From Candidatus Rokubacteria bacterium GWA2_70_23 (GTDB lineage Bacteria; Methylomirabilota; Methylomirabilia; Rokubacteriales; CSP1-6): DNA of 40,757 nt. The DNA is taken from assembly GCA_001788395.1 (NCBI GenBank), contig MGBT01000121.1:1-40757 (forward strand), given 5' to 3'. The notes beneath the pieces were generated by a model. That model saw only the letters and a list, made by a program, of their open reading frames with translations, was not told the origin of the DNA and did no database searches. Position 1 is the stretch's first letter; each line of letters opens with the position of its first letter. Shown here piece by piece: positions 24,799 to 34,500 of the stretch. The position numbers and the translations under genes are program-made.

Positions 24799-25860
24799 AT
24801 GAAAGGCTTAATCCTCTCGGGTGGGCGCGGAACCCGGCTCCGGCCCATCACCTTCACCTCGGCCAAGCAGCTGGTTCCCGTGGCCAACAAGCCCATCCTT
24901 TTCTACGGGATCGAGGCGCTGGCGGCCTCCGGGATCCGTGAGATCGGCATCGTGGTGGGCGATACGCGCCGGGAGATCCGCGAGGCCGTCGGGAACGGCA
25001 GTCGCTTCGGGGTCTCGGTGACCTACATCGAGCAAGAGGCCCCGCTCGGTCTGGCCCACGCCGTCCTCATCTCGGAGCCCTTCATCGGAGCAGACTCCTT
25101 CTGCATGTACCTGGGGGACAACCTGATCCGGGAAAAGCTCGCCCCCCTGGTGGAGCGCTTCCGCGAGGAGAAGCCCAATAGCCAGATCCTGCTGGCGCGG
25201 GTACCCAACCCGAGCCAGTTCGGGGTCGCCGAGCTGCGGGACGGCAAGGTGGTGCGACTCATCGAGAAGCCCGAGACGCCGCCGTCGGACCTGGCGCTGG
25301 TGGGCGTCTACATGTTCGACGCCTCCATCTTCCGGGCCGTCAAGGCCATCACACCCTCGGCGCGGGGGGAGCTCGAGATCACGGATGCGATCCAGTGGCT
25401 CATCGACGCGGGCCAGGTCGTGCGCCCTCACGTGATCGAGGGGTGGTGGAAGGACACGGGACGGCTCGAGGATCTCCTGGAGGCGAACCGCATCATTCTC
25501 GACACCCTGCTTCCCCACAGCGACGGCACGGTCGCGGACTCGGAGATCCTCGGCAAGGTCGTCGTCGAGCAGGGGGCCCGCATCCTCAAGAGCACGGTCC
25601 GCGGCCCCGCCATCATCGGCAAGGGGGCGGTGATCGAGCACGCGTACATCGGCCCCTTCACCTCCATCGGCGATGGTGTCACCGTGCGGGGCAGCGAGGT
25701 GGAGCACTCGATCCTGCTCGAGGGGTCGAGCGTCGTCGACGTGGGCGCGCGCATCGAGTCGAGCCTGATCGGGCGCAACGCCTCGATCTACCGGACCGTC
25801 GCCAAGCCCCGGTCCTTCAACTTCATGCTCGGCGATCGGAGCGAGGTCGGCCTCATCTGA
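24799..25860 (+). CDS. rmlA: Glucose-1-phosphate thymidylyltransferase, long form with left-handed beta-helix
   Basis: Makes dTDP-glucose from glucose-1-phosphate and dTTP, the first step to dTDP-sugars. The 353-residue protein has the nucleotidyltransferase signature GLILSGGRGTRLRPIT with the AKQLVPVANKP Lys region, metal-binding MYLGDN, and EKPETPPSDLALVGVYMF. The C-terminal third is a hexapeptide-repeat left-handed beta helix (SEILGKVVVEQGARI, IIGKGAVIEHAYIGPFTSIGDG). This is the long form seen in antibiotic and archaeal-type enzymes, as opposed to the 290-residue RmlA. No Shine-Dalgarno site is seen, in line with a leaderless transcript. First gene of rmlA-rmlC-rmlB. Confidence 0.93.
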   Translation: MKGLILSGGRGTRLRPITFTSAKQLVPVANKPILFYGIEALAASGIREIGIVVGDTRREIREAVGNGSRFGVSVTYIEQEAPLGLAHAVLISEPFIGADSFCMYLGDNLIREKLAPLVERFREEKPNSQILLARVPNPSQFGVAELRDGKVVRLIEKPETPPSDLALVGVYMFDASIFRAVKAITPSARGELEITDAIQWLIDAGQVVRPHVIEGWWKDTGRLEDLLEANRIILDTLLPHSDGTVADSEILGKVVVEQGARILKSTVRGPAIIGKGAVIEHAYIGPFTSIGDGVTVRGSEVEHSILLEGSSVVDVGARIESSLIGRNASIYRTVAKPRSFNFMLGDRSEVGLI

Positions 25861-25874
25861 GGCTGGACGGGCCC

Positions 25875-26411
25875 ATGGACCTGAGCGACGCCGCCACGCG
25901 CGCCTTCTCGATCCAGGACTACGCGGCGCGGCCGCCGATCGCGGGCGTCGAGATCGTGGACCTCGCGCGTTTCACCGACGACGGGGGCATGTTCACCGAG
26001 CTGGGCCGGCTCTCCGCCGGCGCCCATGCGGCCTTCCCCGGCTTCGTGGTCCAGCAGATCAATTACAGCGAGATGGACCCGGGCGTGATCAAGGCCTTCC
26101 ACCTGCACCGGCGTCAGACGGACGTCTGGTTCGTCCCGCCCGGCGACAAGATGCTGCTCGTGCTGCTGGACGTCCGAGCGGGCTCCCCGACGGAGAACGC
26201 CTGCCGGCGTCTGGTCCTCGGCGACGGCAGCGCGCGGCTCGTGCGGATCCCGCCCGGGGTGGCCCACGGCGTTCGCAACCTGGGGCCGGCGCGGGGGTGC
26301 ATCATTTACTTCGTCGACACCCAGTTCACGGCGGATCCCGCCCAGTGCGAGGAGGGGCGCCTGCCCTGGGACTTTGCCGGGGCGGAGATCTGGGAGCCGG
26401 CCCGCGGATGA
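25875..26411 (+). CDS. rmlC: dTDP-4-dehydrorhamnose 3,5-epimerase-family protein
   Basis: 178-residue cupin of the RmlC family, which epimerises dTDP-4-keto-6-deoxyglucose at C3 and/or C5. Recognisable blocks: GMFTELGRLS, VQQINYSEMDPGVIKAFHLHRRQTDVWF with the catalytic-type His, DVRAGSPTENACRRLVLGDG, and RIPPGVAHGVRNLG. Its sequence is divergent from classic RmlC (HLHRRQTD where GLHxQ is usual), so it may be a 3-epimerase or an isomerase of another dTDP-sugar. It begins 14 nt after rmlA, the first in-frame ATG after the junction. Confidence 0.85.
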   Translation: MDLSDAATRAFSIQDYAARPPIAGVEIVDLARFTDDGGMFTELGRLSAGAHAAFPGFVVQQINYSEMDPGVIKAFHLHRRQTDVWFVPPGDKMLLVLLDVRAGSPTENACRRLVLGDGSARLVRIPPGVAHGVRNLGPARGCIIYFVDTQFTADPAQCEEGRLPWDFAGAEIWEPARG

Positions 26412-26534
26412 CGCCGTGCCAACTGACTTCGCCATACTTCGTTCTCGCTCGTCGCCGGCGCTCAACGTGCGACCGAGTACGCCTCGGCCGGCTCCTTGCT
26501 CGGGCCTCGTCTGGCTCGCCATTTGGCCCGGCGT

Positions 26535-26546
26535 GAACACGTGTTC
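26535..26546. promoter_or_regulatory. Perfect 12-bp palindrome before rmlB
   Basis: GAACACGTGTTC is perfectly self-complementary and ends nine bases before the rmlB ATG, within the 144-bp gap after rmlC. It could be an operator, a methylation target or chance. Confidence 0.4.
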
Positions 26547-26555
26547 GGTCGCGGG

Positions 26556-27554
26556 ATGAAGATTCTCGTCACCGGGGGGGCGGGCTTCATCGGGTCGAAC
26601 TTCGTGCGCCACGTCCTGTCCGCGCATCCCGAGGACTCCGTCGTCAACCTGGACAAGCTCACCTACGCCGGCAACCCGGAGAACCTGCGCGACGTGGAGC
26701 GCGATGCGCGCTACCGCTTCGTCAAGGGCGACATCTGCGACGGGGCGCTCGTCCGCGAGCTCATGGCGGGCGTGGACGCCGTCGTCCACATGGCGGCCGA
26801 GACGCACGTGGACAAGTCCAACCTCGGCGCGGACGACTTCCTCCGCACCAACGTGACGGGCACGTTCACGCTGCTGGAGGCCGCCCGGGAGAGGCGGCTC
26901 ACGCGCTTCGTCGCGGTGAGCACGGACGAGGTGTACGGCAGCCTGCGCCGCGGCGCCGCCCGGGAGGTGGACCCGCTGAACCCGTCCAACCCGTATTCCG
27001 CCTCCAAGGCCGCCGCCGACCTGCTGGCGCGCGCCTACTGGACGACCCACCGGCTGCCGGTGGTGATCACGCGCAGCAGCAACAACTTCGGCCCCTCTCA
27101 GTACCCGGAGAAGGTCATCCCGCTGTTCATCACCAACGCCCTCGAGGATCGGCCGCTGCCGCTCTACGGCGATGGCAAGAACGTGCGCGACTGGCTCTAC
27201 GTCGGCGACAACTGCGCGGCCATCGATCTGATCCTGCGGAGAGGCAAGGACGGCGAGATCTACAATATCGGCGGCGACAACGAGGTCGAGAACGTCGTGC
27301 TCACGCGGCAGATCCTCAGGCTCCTGGGCAAGCCCGAGTCGCTCATCACCCCGGTGGCCGACCGCCCGGGGCACGACCGGCGCTATGCGCTGGACAGCGG
27401 CAAGGTCCACGGGCTCGGCTGGAAGCCGGCGCACGCCTTCCCGGCTGCGCTCGCGTCCACCGTCGAGTGGTATCGCACCCACGCGGCATGGTGGAAGCCC
27501 ATCAAGTCCGGAGAGTTCAAGGCCTACTACGACCGGCAGTACCCCCCGAGGTAG
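26556..27554 (+). CDS. rmlB: dTDP-glucose 4,6-dehydratase
   Basis: Converts dTDP-glucose to dTDP-4-keto-6-deoxyglucose with bound NAD+. It is a short-chain dehydrogenase/reductase of 332 residues: NAD loop GGAGFIGSNF (7-16), AAETHVDKS, catalytic T123-D124-E125 in STDEVYG, Y147-x3-K151 in YSASK, RSSNNFGPSQYPEKVIPLF and YGDGKNVRDWLYV. The ATG at 26556 starts the Rossmann fold directly. It is third in the operon after rmlA and rmlC; rmlD is not in the window, so the final sugar need not be rhamnose. The C terminus EFKAYYDRQYPP is typical. Confidence 0.96.
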   Translation: MKILVTGGAGFIGSNFVRHVLSAHPEDSVVNLDKLTYAGNPENLRDVERDARYRFVKGDICDGALVRELMAGVDAVVHMAAETHVDKSNLGADDFLRTNVTGTFTLLEAARERRLTRFVAVSTDEVYGSLRRGAAREVDPLNPSNPYSASKAAADLLARAYWTTHRLPVVITRSSNNFGPSQYPEKVIPLFITNALEDRPLPLYGDGKNVRDWLYVGDNCAAIDLILRRGKDGEIYNIGGDNEVENVVLTRQILRLLGKPESLITPVADRPGHDRRYALDSGKVHGLGWKPAHAFPAALASTVEWYRTHAAWWKPIKSGEFKAYYDRQYPPR

Positions 27555-27556
27555 GC

Positions 27557-27909
27557 CGTATCGAGAAGTTCCTGGCGGGCAAGGATGAGCTCCTGGCGCG
27601 CGGCCGCGTGGAGAGAGCCGCCGGCCGCGTCCGTGGCTCGGGCTCTGGACCGAGACGCAGGACGGCGGCGGCGTGGTGGTGCTCGGCGTGACCCCCGCGG
27701 GCCCGGCGGCGGCGGGGTTCCGCCGCGGCGATGCGATCGTGACGGTTGGCGGGCGGAGCGTGGCGAGCCAGGCGGAGTTCTACGCGCGGCTCTGGGAGCA
27801 CCGGGTCGGCGAGCCGGTCGAGATCGTCGTCGAGCGCGAGGCCCGGCGGCAGTCCATCACGGTGCGCCCGGCGGACCGGTACCGCGTCTACCGGACGACG
27901 GAGAAGTAG
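27557..27909 (+). pseudogene. Trypsin-like/PDZ protease (DegP/S1C family), frameshifted C-terminal remnant
   Basis: The first frame (27557 to about 27620) reads EKFLAGKDELLARGRVERA, like the end of the protease domain of S1C proteases. The sequence then continues one frame over: PWLGLWTETQDGGGVVVLGVTPAGPAAAGFRRGDAIVTVGG, a PDZ domain with its GLGI-type carboxylate loop, ending at RYRVYRTTEK (27909). The two parts would join as RGRVERA-WLGL in an intact relative. The catalytic domain with Ser/His/Asp is absent; the DNA before it is rmlB. A GTG at 27673 could give a lone 78-residue PDZ peptide. Confidence 0.6.
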
Positions 27910-27923
27910 GTTAGCCTGACGGC

Positions 27924-29327
27924 ATGCAGGGGATCGACACCTACCAGGGACGCGGGCTCATCGCCGACCCCATCCACCGCTACATCCTCTACACGCGCCC
28001 GGACGGGATCCCCGGCGAGAGCACGGAGCAGGACCTCATCGACTCGGCGTGGATGCAGCGCTTGCGGCGGGTGCCGCAGCTGCAGTCCGCGCGCTGGGTG
28101 TTCCCCGCGGCCGAGCACACCCGCTTCCAGCATTCCCTGGGCGCCATGCACCTGGCCGGCCGCTTCGCGCAGCAGCTGCACCCCTCGCTCAAGGCGGAGT
28201 TCCCCGACGCCCCGTCGGCGGCCCTGCTGGAGGAGCTCCTGCGGATGGCGGGGCTCCTGCACGACGTGGGGCATGGCCCCTTCGGCCACTTCTTCGACGA
28301 CAACTTCCTCGCCGACTTCGGGCTGACGCACGAGAAGGTCGGGCAGCGCATCATCCGCGAGGCGCTGGGGGACCTGCTGCGGGGACTCACGCGCAGCCCC
28401 TCGGGCCCCTTCGAGCCGGGCGAGGCGATCGATCCCGACTGGATCTGCTACCTCATGGGGAAGAGCTTCTCGGAGCCCGAGGCCGAGCACCCGCGCTGGC
28501 TGGCCCACCTCAAGCCGCTGCTGTCCGGGATCTACACGGCCGACAACATGGACTACGTGCTCCGCGACTCGTACATGTGTGGCGTGGCCGTGGGCCCCAT
28601 CGACGTGGACCGGATCATCTACTACTCGTTCTTCAGCGACAAGGGGCTCACCCTCGATCGCGGCGGCATCCAGGCCTTCATGATGTTCCTCAACGCGCGG
28701 TTCTACATGTACACGAACGTGTACTACCACCGCACGACGCGCGGGATCGACCTGCACCTCAAGGAGATCTTCCGGGACACCATGCGGCTGATCTTCCCGT
28801 ACGACCTCAACAAGGACCTCGCGCCGTACCTGCACATGACGGAGTGGACGCTCCTCGAGGAGGTCGCGCGCTGGCCCGAGGCCGAGGACGCGGAGCGGCG
28901 GGCGCTCGGCCTGGAGTGGCGGCAGGTCCTCGAGCGGCGGCTCAAGTGGCGCATGTCCCACGAGGTCGTGCTCGACATCTTCGAGCCGCGCCGCGGCCAG
29001 AGCTTCATGAAGGCCGAGGACGTGGAAGCCCTCGTGCGGGAGCACCTGCCCCCGGCGCTGCGGACCTTCCCGTTCAAGATCGACATGGCCCAGCAGGACC
29101 CGCGCCCCCTCAACCCCATCGGGATGAAGGACCGGCAGATCTACATCTACGACTCGGCGGCCCGGAGCGTCTCGGCCGAGCCGCTGAAGGAGCTGTTGAA
29201 ATACCTTCCCGGGAAGGTCGCGCAGTGCCGGATCTTCGCCGCCACCCACGAGCATGACCGGCTGCTCGCGGCGGCGCTCGAGCGGGCGCTGACGGACGAG
29301 CGCCCCGCCCACCCCACGAACCTCTAG
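27924..29327 (+). CDS. HD-domain phosphohydrolase (SAMHD1/dGTPase-like)
   Basis: 467 residues. Substrate family: metal-dependent nucleotide triphosphohydrolases and related HD proteins. The HD motif is in LLHDVGHGPFGHFFDD (about 112-124), and an upstream His sits in EHTRFQHSLGAMHLA; the downstream Asp is in YTADNMDYVLRDSY. The N terminus IADPIHRYILYT and LIDSAWMQRLRRVPQLQSARWVFP are typical of YdhJ/SAMHD1-like proteins. The C-terminal half (KEIFRDTMRLIFPYDL, QIYIYDSAARSV) is family-specific. It starts 14 nt after the PDZ remnant. dNTP triphosphohydrolases can limit phage replication, but nothing around it supports a defence island. Confidence 0.9.
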   Translation: MQGIDTYQGRGLIADPIHRYILYTRPDGIPGESTEQDLIDSAWMQRLRRVPQLQSARWVFPAAEHTRFQHSLGAMHLAGRFAQQLHPSLKAEFPDAPSAALLEELLRMAGLLHDVGHGPFGHFFDDNFLADFGLTHEKVGQRIIREALGDLLRGLTRSPSGPFEPGEAIDPDWICYLMGKSFSEPEAEHPRWLAHLKPLLSGIYTADNMDYVLRDSYMCGVAVGPIDVDRIIYYSFFSDKGLTLDRGGIQAFMMFLNARFYMYTNVYYHRTTRGIDLHLKEIFRDTMRLIFPYDLNKDLAPYLHMTEWTLLEEVARWPEAEDAERRALGLEWRQVLERRLKWRMSHEVVLDIFEPRRGQSFMKAEDVEALVREHLPPALRTFPFKIDMAQQDPRPLNPIGMKDRQIYIYDSAARSVSAEPLKELLKYLPGKVAQCRIFAATHEHDRLLAAALERALTDERPAHPTNL

Positions 29328-29385
29328 CGGCCTGCTAGGGCGGCCGCGACTTCCGCTCCCGCGCACGCAGCGAGCCGGCCTTGGC

Positions 29386-30276
29386 TCAGCCGAGAAACAG
29401 GCGCTTGGCGTTGCCGTGGGCGATCTGCGCGGCCACCGGTGCCGGCAGCTTGCCGAGCAGCTCCCTCCACTCCGTCACGGCGCTCGCGACCAGCGGGAAG
29501 AACCGCGCCTGGAAGACGTCCACTCCGAAGAGGATGCGGCCGGGATGCGCCAGGAAGACGTCTTCCCACTCGGGGAGCGCGATCGGCCCCATCCAGCCGA
29601 CGGCGCGTGCCGACATGTCGATGTGGAGGTTCGCGTGCGCGTCCAGCATCGCGCGCACCTGCCCGGGCGTCGCGCCCCCGCCGAAGCGGGGCGGCGTTGT
29701 CCCCGCATGCGCCCAGATGATCGGGGCGTCGGGAAACTCGCGGCACAGAGCGGCGAGATCGTCGGTCCGGGGGCCATCGAGGTGGAGCGTCAGCGGCCTC
29801 CTCGCTTCCGCAGCCAGGGCCGCAGCGGCGCGCACCGTGGAATCGGTGGCCGAGCCGTGCGTCCCGCCCGGTTGCATGGGGAAGGGGAAGTGGCGCACCG
29901 AGAGCTTCTGCCCGCGGAAGGCGCCGTCCTTCAACCGGGAGCGGAGGTCCGCGCCGCCGAAGCCTCCTCCCACATAGGCGATGGGGATCACGCGCTCGTG
30001 CGCGGCCCTGCCCGGGCTGGCCCCGAAGGTGACGACCCGGCTGACGCCGGCCTGGTCCATCACGCGCAGGAGGGCATCCTCGTCGTAGCCGTGCGCGCCG
30101 CCGGCGTGGGAATGGCAGTCGATGATCGGTCCGCCGTACCCTCCCTTCGCCTCTGCCGGGGCCGCGCGTCCGGCGGCCACCGGTTGATCCGCGAGCGGGG
30201 CGGCGCAGGCGCAGCACCCGGCGCCGAGGAGCCCGGCCGACACGCGAAGGAATTGCCGTCGGTCCATCCCTTGCAT
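29386..30276 (-). CDS. Tat-exported amidohydrolase-2 family protein
   Basis: 296 residues. The N terminus MDRRQFLRVSAGLLGAGC is a twin-arginine signal (RRQFL); the Cys after GLLGAG could be a lipobox, though the -3 position is Gly. The mature protein is a TIM-barrel metal hydrolase: IDCHSHAGG at strand 1, LTLHLDGP, IIWAHAGTT, NLHIDMSARA and GRILFGVDVF with the late Asp, ending HGNAKRLFLG. Amidohydrolase-2 members are decarboxylases or lactone hydrolases; the substrate is not predictable. The ATG at 30276 has GGAGG eight bases upstream; a second Met at 30267 would also serve. Confidence 0.9.
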   Translation of the reverse strand: MQGMDRRQFLRVSAGLLGAGCCACAAPLADQPVAAGRAAPAEAKGGYGGPIIDCHSHAGGAHGYDEDALLRVMDQAGVSRVVTFGASPGRAAHERVIPIAYVGGGFGGADLRSRLKDGAFRGQKLSVRHFPFPMQPGGTHGSATDSTVRAAAALAAEARRPLTLHLDGPRTDDLAALCREFPDAPIIWAHAGTTPPRFGGGATPGQVRAMLDAHANLHIDMSARAVGWMGPIALPEWEDVFLAHPGRILFGVDVFQARFFPLVASAVTEWRELLGKLPAPVAAQIAHGNAKRLFLG

Positions 30277-30315
30277 GACCGTACCTCCTCTCGGCCGGGT
30301 GCCGAATGTCCCCCG

Positions 30316-30507
30316 CTACCGGCGCTGGCAGGCCACCGGCCAGGCCAGGCGAGCCCCGGGCGGATGAAGCGCTCCGTCCTCCGTCACGTGGGGAATAGGG
30401 ACGGGCCGTCGGCCGGCGGGCGGCTGCGAGATCCCCTCGACGTCGCGAAGGCCTTCGAGATAGAGGGCGACGGGATCGACGTGCGTCGGCATGGAGGGAG
30501 AGACCAT
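30316..30507 (-). CDS. Possible small protein, 63 residues
   Basis: Reads MVSPSMPTHVDPVALYLEG and LRDVEGISQPPAGRRPVPIP. AGAGG lies five bases before the ATG. The first 25 residues look like a real amphipathic helix, but the rest is Pro-rich and could be chance. It lies inside the otherwise empty 30277-30646 interval. It might instead be the start of a broken gene. Confidence 0.25.
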   Translation of the reverse strand: MVSPSMPTHVDPVALYLEGLRDVEGISQPPAGRRPVPIPHVTEDGALHPPGARLAWPVACQRR

Positions 30508-30646
30508 GGAGCCTCTGACCTCTCTGCCTCCACGTCCTTCGGCTTCCGACGCGGGCGCCCGCCGTCGCGGGCTCGCGCATCCGCACGATGGGCCCCCACA
30601 GGCGAAGCCTCGCTAGAAAGAGGTGTAGCGGGAGCGCGGACCCGGC

Positions 30647-31555
30647 TCACTTGATCGGCGGCGGCGGCTCGTCGCCTGGGCGGAGGGCGAGGTCGCGAGC
30701 GAGGGCGCCCGCCGCCTGGTAGAGCGGCCCGAGGAGATCGACAGGCGCCGTGTCCAGGGACCAGGAGGCAGGGGCGCCGAGCTGGCGCAGCAGCGCGGCG
30801 GGTAGGGCGGGCGGCTCGATGCGGAAGCGCAGGTGCCCGACGGGACCGCGGCACCGCTCGAAGTCTCCGGGGACCTGGCCCGCGAGGGAGACGGCCGGGA
30901 TCGCCTCGCGGGCGGGCGCGGCCTCGCTCGCCGGGCCCGCCGCGCCGTCTCCCCCGGCGCGGAGCTTCCTCAGGGCGCCGAGCACCTGATCCTTGCCGCG
31001 CCCGCGCAGCTCGAAGAGGAGGAACGGGTCCTTGTCGAAGGCCTCGCCCAGGACATAGTGCATGGCCGCGACGTGCTTGCAGGGGTTGGCCCAGTCGGGG
31101 CATGAGCAGTCGGTTCGGAGGTCCTTCTCGTTCGCCGGGAACAGGCTCCGGCCCGCGGCGCGGAATGCCTGGTCGATGTCCTTCGGCATCTGGCCGGCGA
31201 GGAGCTCGGCGGCGAAGATGGCCTGCTTGGCCATCTCGGACGTGGCCTCCTCCCAGGCCGCGGCGTCGAGCGCGGCGATGCGCAGCGTGACCGTGTACGG
31301 CGTCGGACGCGATCCGGTGACGCGCGCGGTGACCCGCCCCGGCTCGACCTCGAGGTCGTGGACGCGCCCGGCGCGGGCATACGTGCGCCCGCGCGCGAGG
31401 CGGTTCGAGTAATTCCGCGAGAGCCGCTCGAGCGCCTCGATCCACCGCTGCCCCCACCACGTGGCGCCGATCTTCTTGACCTTGATGCCCCGCGTCGGCG
31501 GCGGCCGCTTGGGCGCCGGCCTCGGGTACCAGTCCCACCCGCCCCGGCGGCTCAC
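30647..31555 (-). CDS. SWIM zinc-finger protein partnered with SNF2 helicase
   Basis: 302 residues. The SWIM finger is C150-x-C152-x6-C159-x-H161 (CSCPDWANPCKH), which binds zinc and DNA or protein. The N-terminal part (WWGQRWIEALERLSRNYSNRLARGRTYARAGRVHDLEVEPGRVTARVTG) is the family hallmark of SWIM proteins found beside SNF2 helicases. The GTG start (31555) overlaps the TGA of the upstream helicase (31554-31552) as GTGA, so the two are coupled and probably work together. The role in the family is not settled; chromosome maintenance or repair is suggested. Confidence 0.87.
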   Translation of the reverse strand: MSRRGGWDWYPRPAPKRPPPTRGIKVKKIGATWWGQRWIEALERLSRNYSNRLARGRTYARAGRVHDLEVEPGRVTARVTGSRPTPYTVTLRIAALDAAAWEEATSEMAKQAIFAAELLAGQMPKDIDQAFRAAGRSLFPANEKDLRTDCSCPDWANPCKHVAAMHYVLGEAFDKDPFLLFELRGRGKDQVLGALRKLRAGGDGAAGPASEAAPAREAIPAVSLAGQVPGDFERCRGPVGHLRFRIEPPALPAALLRQLGAPASWSLDTAPVDLLGPLYQAAGALARDLALRPGDEPPPPIK

Positions 31556-34500
31556 GGGCGCCCCCCCACGCCCGCGCGCTCCCGGCCGCGGCGGCGCGGC
31601 CCGGGCCGTGGCGCGCCGGTGCCGTCGTCCTCCTCGCGGTCGGCCTCGTCGCCGGCGACGACGGCGCCGGGCGCGAGCGAGAAGAGGTCTCGCAGCGCGG
31701 CGTCGTCGAGCTCGGTGATCCACTGCTCCCCCTGACCGACGATGCGCGAGGCAAGGTCGCGCTTCTTCTCCAGCATCTGGTCGACCTTCTCCTCGACGGT
31801 GCCGGCGCACAGGAGCTTGCGCACCTGCACCGCCCGCGTCTGCCCGATGCGGTAGGCACGGTCGGTGGCCTGATCCTCGACCGCCGGGTTCCACCAGCGG
31901 TCGAAGTGGAAGACATGGCTCGCGGCCGTGAGGTTCAGGCCCGTCCCGCCTGCCTTCAGCGAGAGCACGAAGACCTGGGGCGCGCGGGAATCCTCCTGGA
32001 ACCTGAGCACCATGGCGTCCCGCGCCGCCCGCGAGACCCCGCCGTGGAGGAACGGCACCTCGGTCCCGAGCCCGCGAGACAGCTCGGCGACGAGCCGGTC
32101 CCCCATCTCCCTGAACTGGGTGAAGACGAGGGCGCGCTCCCCCGAGGCGATCACCTCCTCGAGCATCTCGTACAGGCGCTGGAGCTTCCCCGAGCGTCCG
32201 GCGAGCGGGCCCGACTCCCCCAGGTACTGCGCGGGGTGGTTGCAGATCTGCTTGAGCGCGGTGATGAGGGCGAGGACCAGGCCGCGGCGCTGGATGCCGT
32301 CGGAGGACTCGATCCGGCGCAGCGCCTCGTCCACCGCCGCCTGGTACAGCGAGGCCTGCTCGCGCGTGAGCGTGCAGATGACCGTCATCTCCTGCTTGGG
32401 CGGCAGGTCCTGGATCACCGCCGGGTCGCTCTTGAGCCGGCGCAGGAGAAACGGCCGGATGACGCGTTTCAGGCTCTCGGCGACGTCGTCGCGCCCGTAG
32501 CGCTCGATGGGGACGGCGACCTCGCGCCGGAAGGTCTCGAGCGGCCCGAGCAGGCGCGGGTTCAGGTACTCGGAGATTGACCACAGCTCGGCGAGGCGGT
32601 TCTCGACGGGCGTCCCGGTGAGCGCGACGCGGAAGCCCGCCCGGAGGGTCCGCGCCGCGCGGGCGGTGCGGGACGCGGCGTTCTTGATGTTCTGCGCCTC
32701 GTCGAGCGCCGCCGCCGACCAGTCGACGGCGCCGAGGATCTCCCCGTCACGCCGCATGAGACCGTAGGTGGTGATCACGAGCGCGCATGGCGGCGCCGCC
32801 TGGAGCGCCTCGGCCGACCGCGCGCGTTCCGGGCCGTAGTGGCGCAGAACGGGCAGCGAGGGCGAGAAGCGCGCGATCTCGCGCTCCCAGTTGCCGACCA
32901 CCGAGGTCGGGCAGACAAGCAGCGCCGGACGCCGTTCCTCGGGCCGCGCGGCGCGCCGGTGGAGCAGGAACGCGAGGAGCTGGATGGTCTTGCCGAGCCC
33001 CATGTCGTCGGCGAGGCAGGCGCCGAGGCCGAGGTCGGCCATCTGCACCAGCCAGCCCAGGCCGCGCTCCTGGTAGGGGCGGAGCGTGCCGTGAAAGTCG
33101 CGCGGGACGGACGTGCTGCCCGCGGCGGCGCCGTCCCGCAGCCGGGCGACCACGCCGGCGAGGTTTCCTTCCGCGACGACGTCGATGGGCAGCCGTGTAT
33201 CAGGCCGGCGCGCTCCGCCGCCAAGCGCGGCGGCCAGGGCCTCATGCGCGGCGAGGTTGCCCCCGCCCGCGGCGAGAAGCCGCCGGGCCTCCTCCAGCTC
33301 CGCGGGATCGACGGCCACCCATTGGCCGCGGAAGCGGACGAGCGGCGCCTTGAGCCTGGCGAGGGCAAGGAGGTCGCGCTCCGAGAGCGTCTCGCCCGCG
33401 AGCGCCGCCTCCCAGCGGAACGACATCACCTCGCCGAGCCCCAGGGCGCTCGTGCCGGACACGGTCCCGGCCGCGCCCGTCGTGTTCCCGCCGACGCGCA
33501 TGCGAAGCCGCAGGCGCCGCTGCCCGGACCGGGTCAGCTCCGCGGGGAGGATGACGCCCATGCCCGCCTCGGCCAGCGCGGGGGCGCCATCGGCGAGGAA
33601 TGCCCAGGCCTCGCCCGGCTCGAGGAGCACCGCCTCGGGCCTCGCCTCGCGGAGCCCCCGCCCGATGGGCGGGAACAGCCGTGCGCCCGCGGCGAGCGCG
33701 CGGAGCAGATGCTCCTCGGCCGCGTGGAACGCGCGACCCAGGCGCCGCAGCCCCTGCCCGCGGCCGCTGAGCACCTCGGCGGCCGGGACGAGCAGGCTGG
33801 GATCGTCCGCGGCCTGGAGGAAGAACCGGAGCGGGAAGGCATCGTCCGCCCGCCCGCGCCTCGGCGGCTCGGCGCCCTCGCTGTCGGGGAGGTCAAGCCG
33901 GAAGCAGGCGCGCGGCGCTCCCAGCTCCGCGCCGAGCGCCGGCCGGGCCCAGGCGTCGAGCTCGCCGAGGAGGGCTCGCTCCTGGAACCCCTGGGGGGCG
34001 AAGGCCGCGTCGGGGCCGGAGAGCGCGGCGACAAGGCGCCGCTCCCACGACACGTGCGCGTCCTTGCTCCGGCTCGCCCGGGCCGGCGCGACGGGCCCCG
34101 TGGCGGCGCGGACGAGCGCGTCAGCCGTCGCGTCCAGGAAAGCCCGGAGGAGCGCTTCCGGGGCCCACACGTCCGCCGCCTCGTCCGTCGCCTTCGGGCG
34201 GCCCCGCCGGCGGGCGCCGCTGGAGGGCCGCGCGCCATTCGTCACGGGCACGGCGTGGGCGGCCAGCGGGAAGGTCTTGGCCAGCGCCGCCACCCGTTCT
34301 GCATCGTCGGGGAGCGCGAGCGCGACAGCGAAGCGCGCCTCGGTGTCCGCGTCCGCGGGCACGACGCGCGGGACCAGGCGCTCGCGCCCCACGAGGTCCA
34401 GCGCCAGCTTCGCCGCCAGGCTCCAGGCGGCCACTGAGGCCGGCGCGCGCTCCATCTCCGCGGTGGTCATCGCCGCCAGCCGGGGCAGGGCGTCGAGCAG

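Noticed and set aside
27924-29327. HD-domain gene as part of an anti-phage (dNTP depletion) system
   Set aside because: The family is also common as a housekeeping enzyme, and the neighbours (sugar genes, amidohydrolase) give no defence context.
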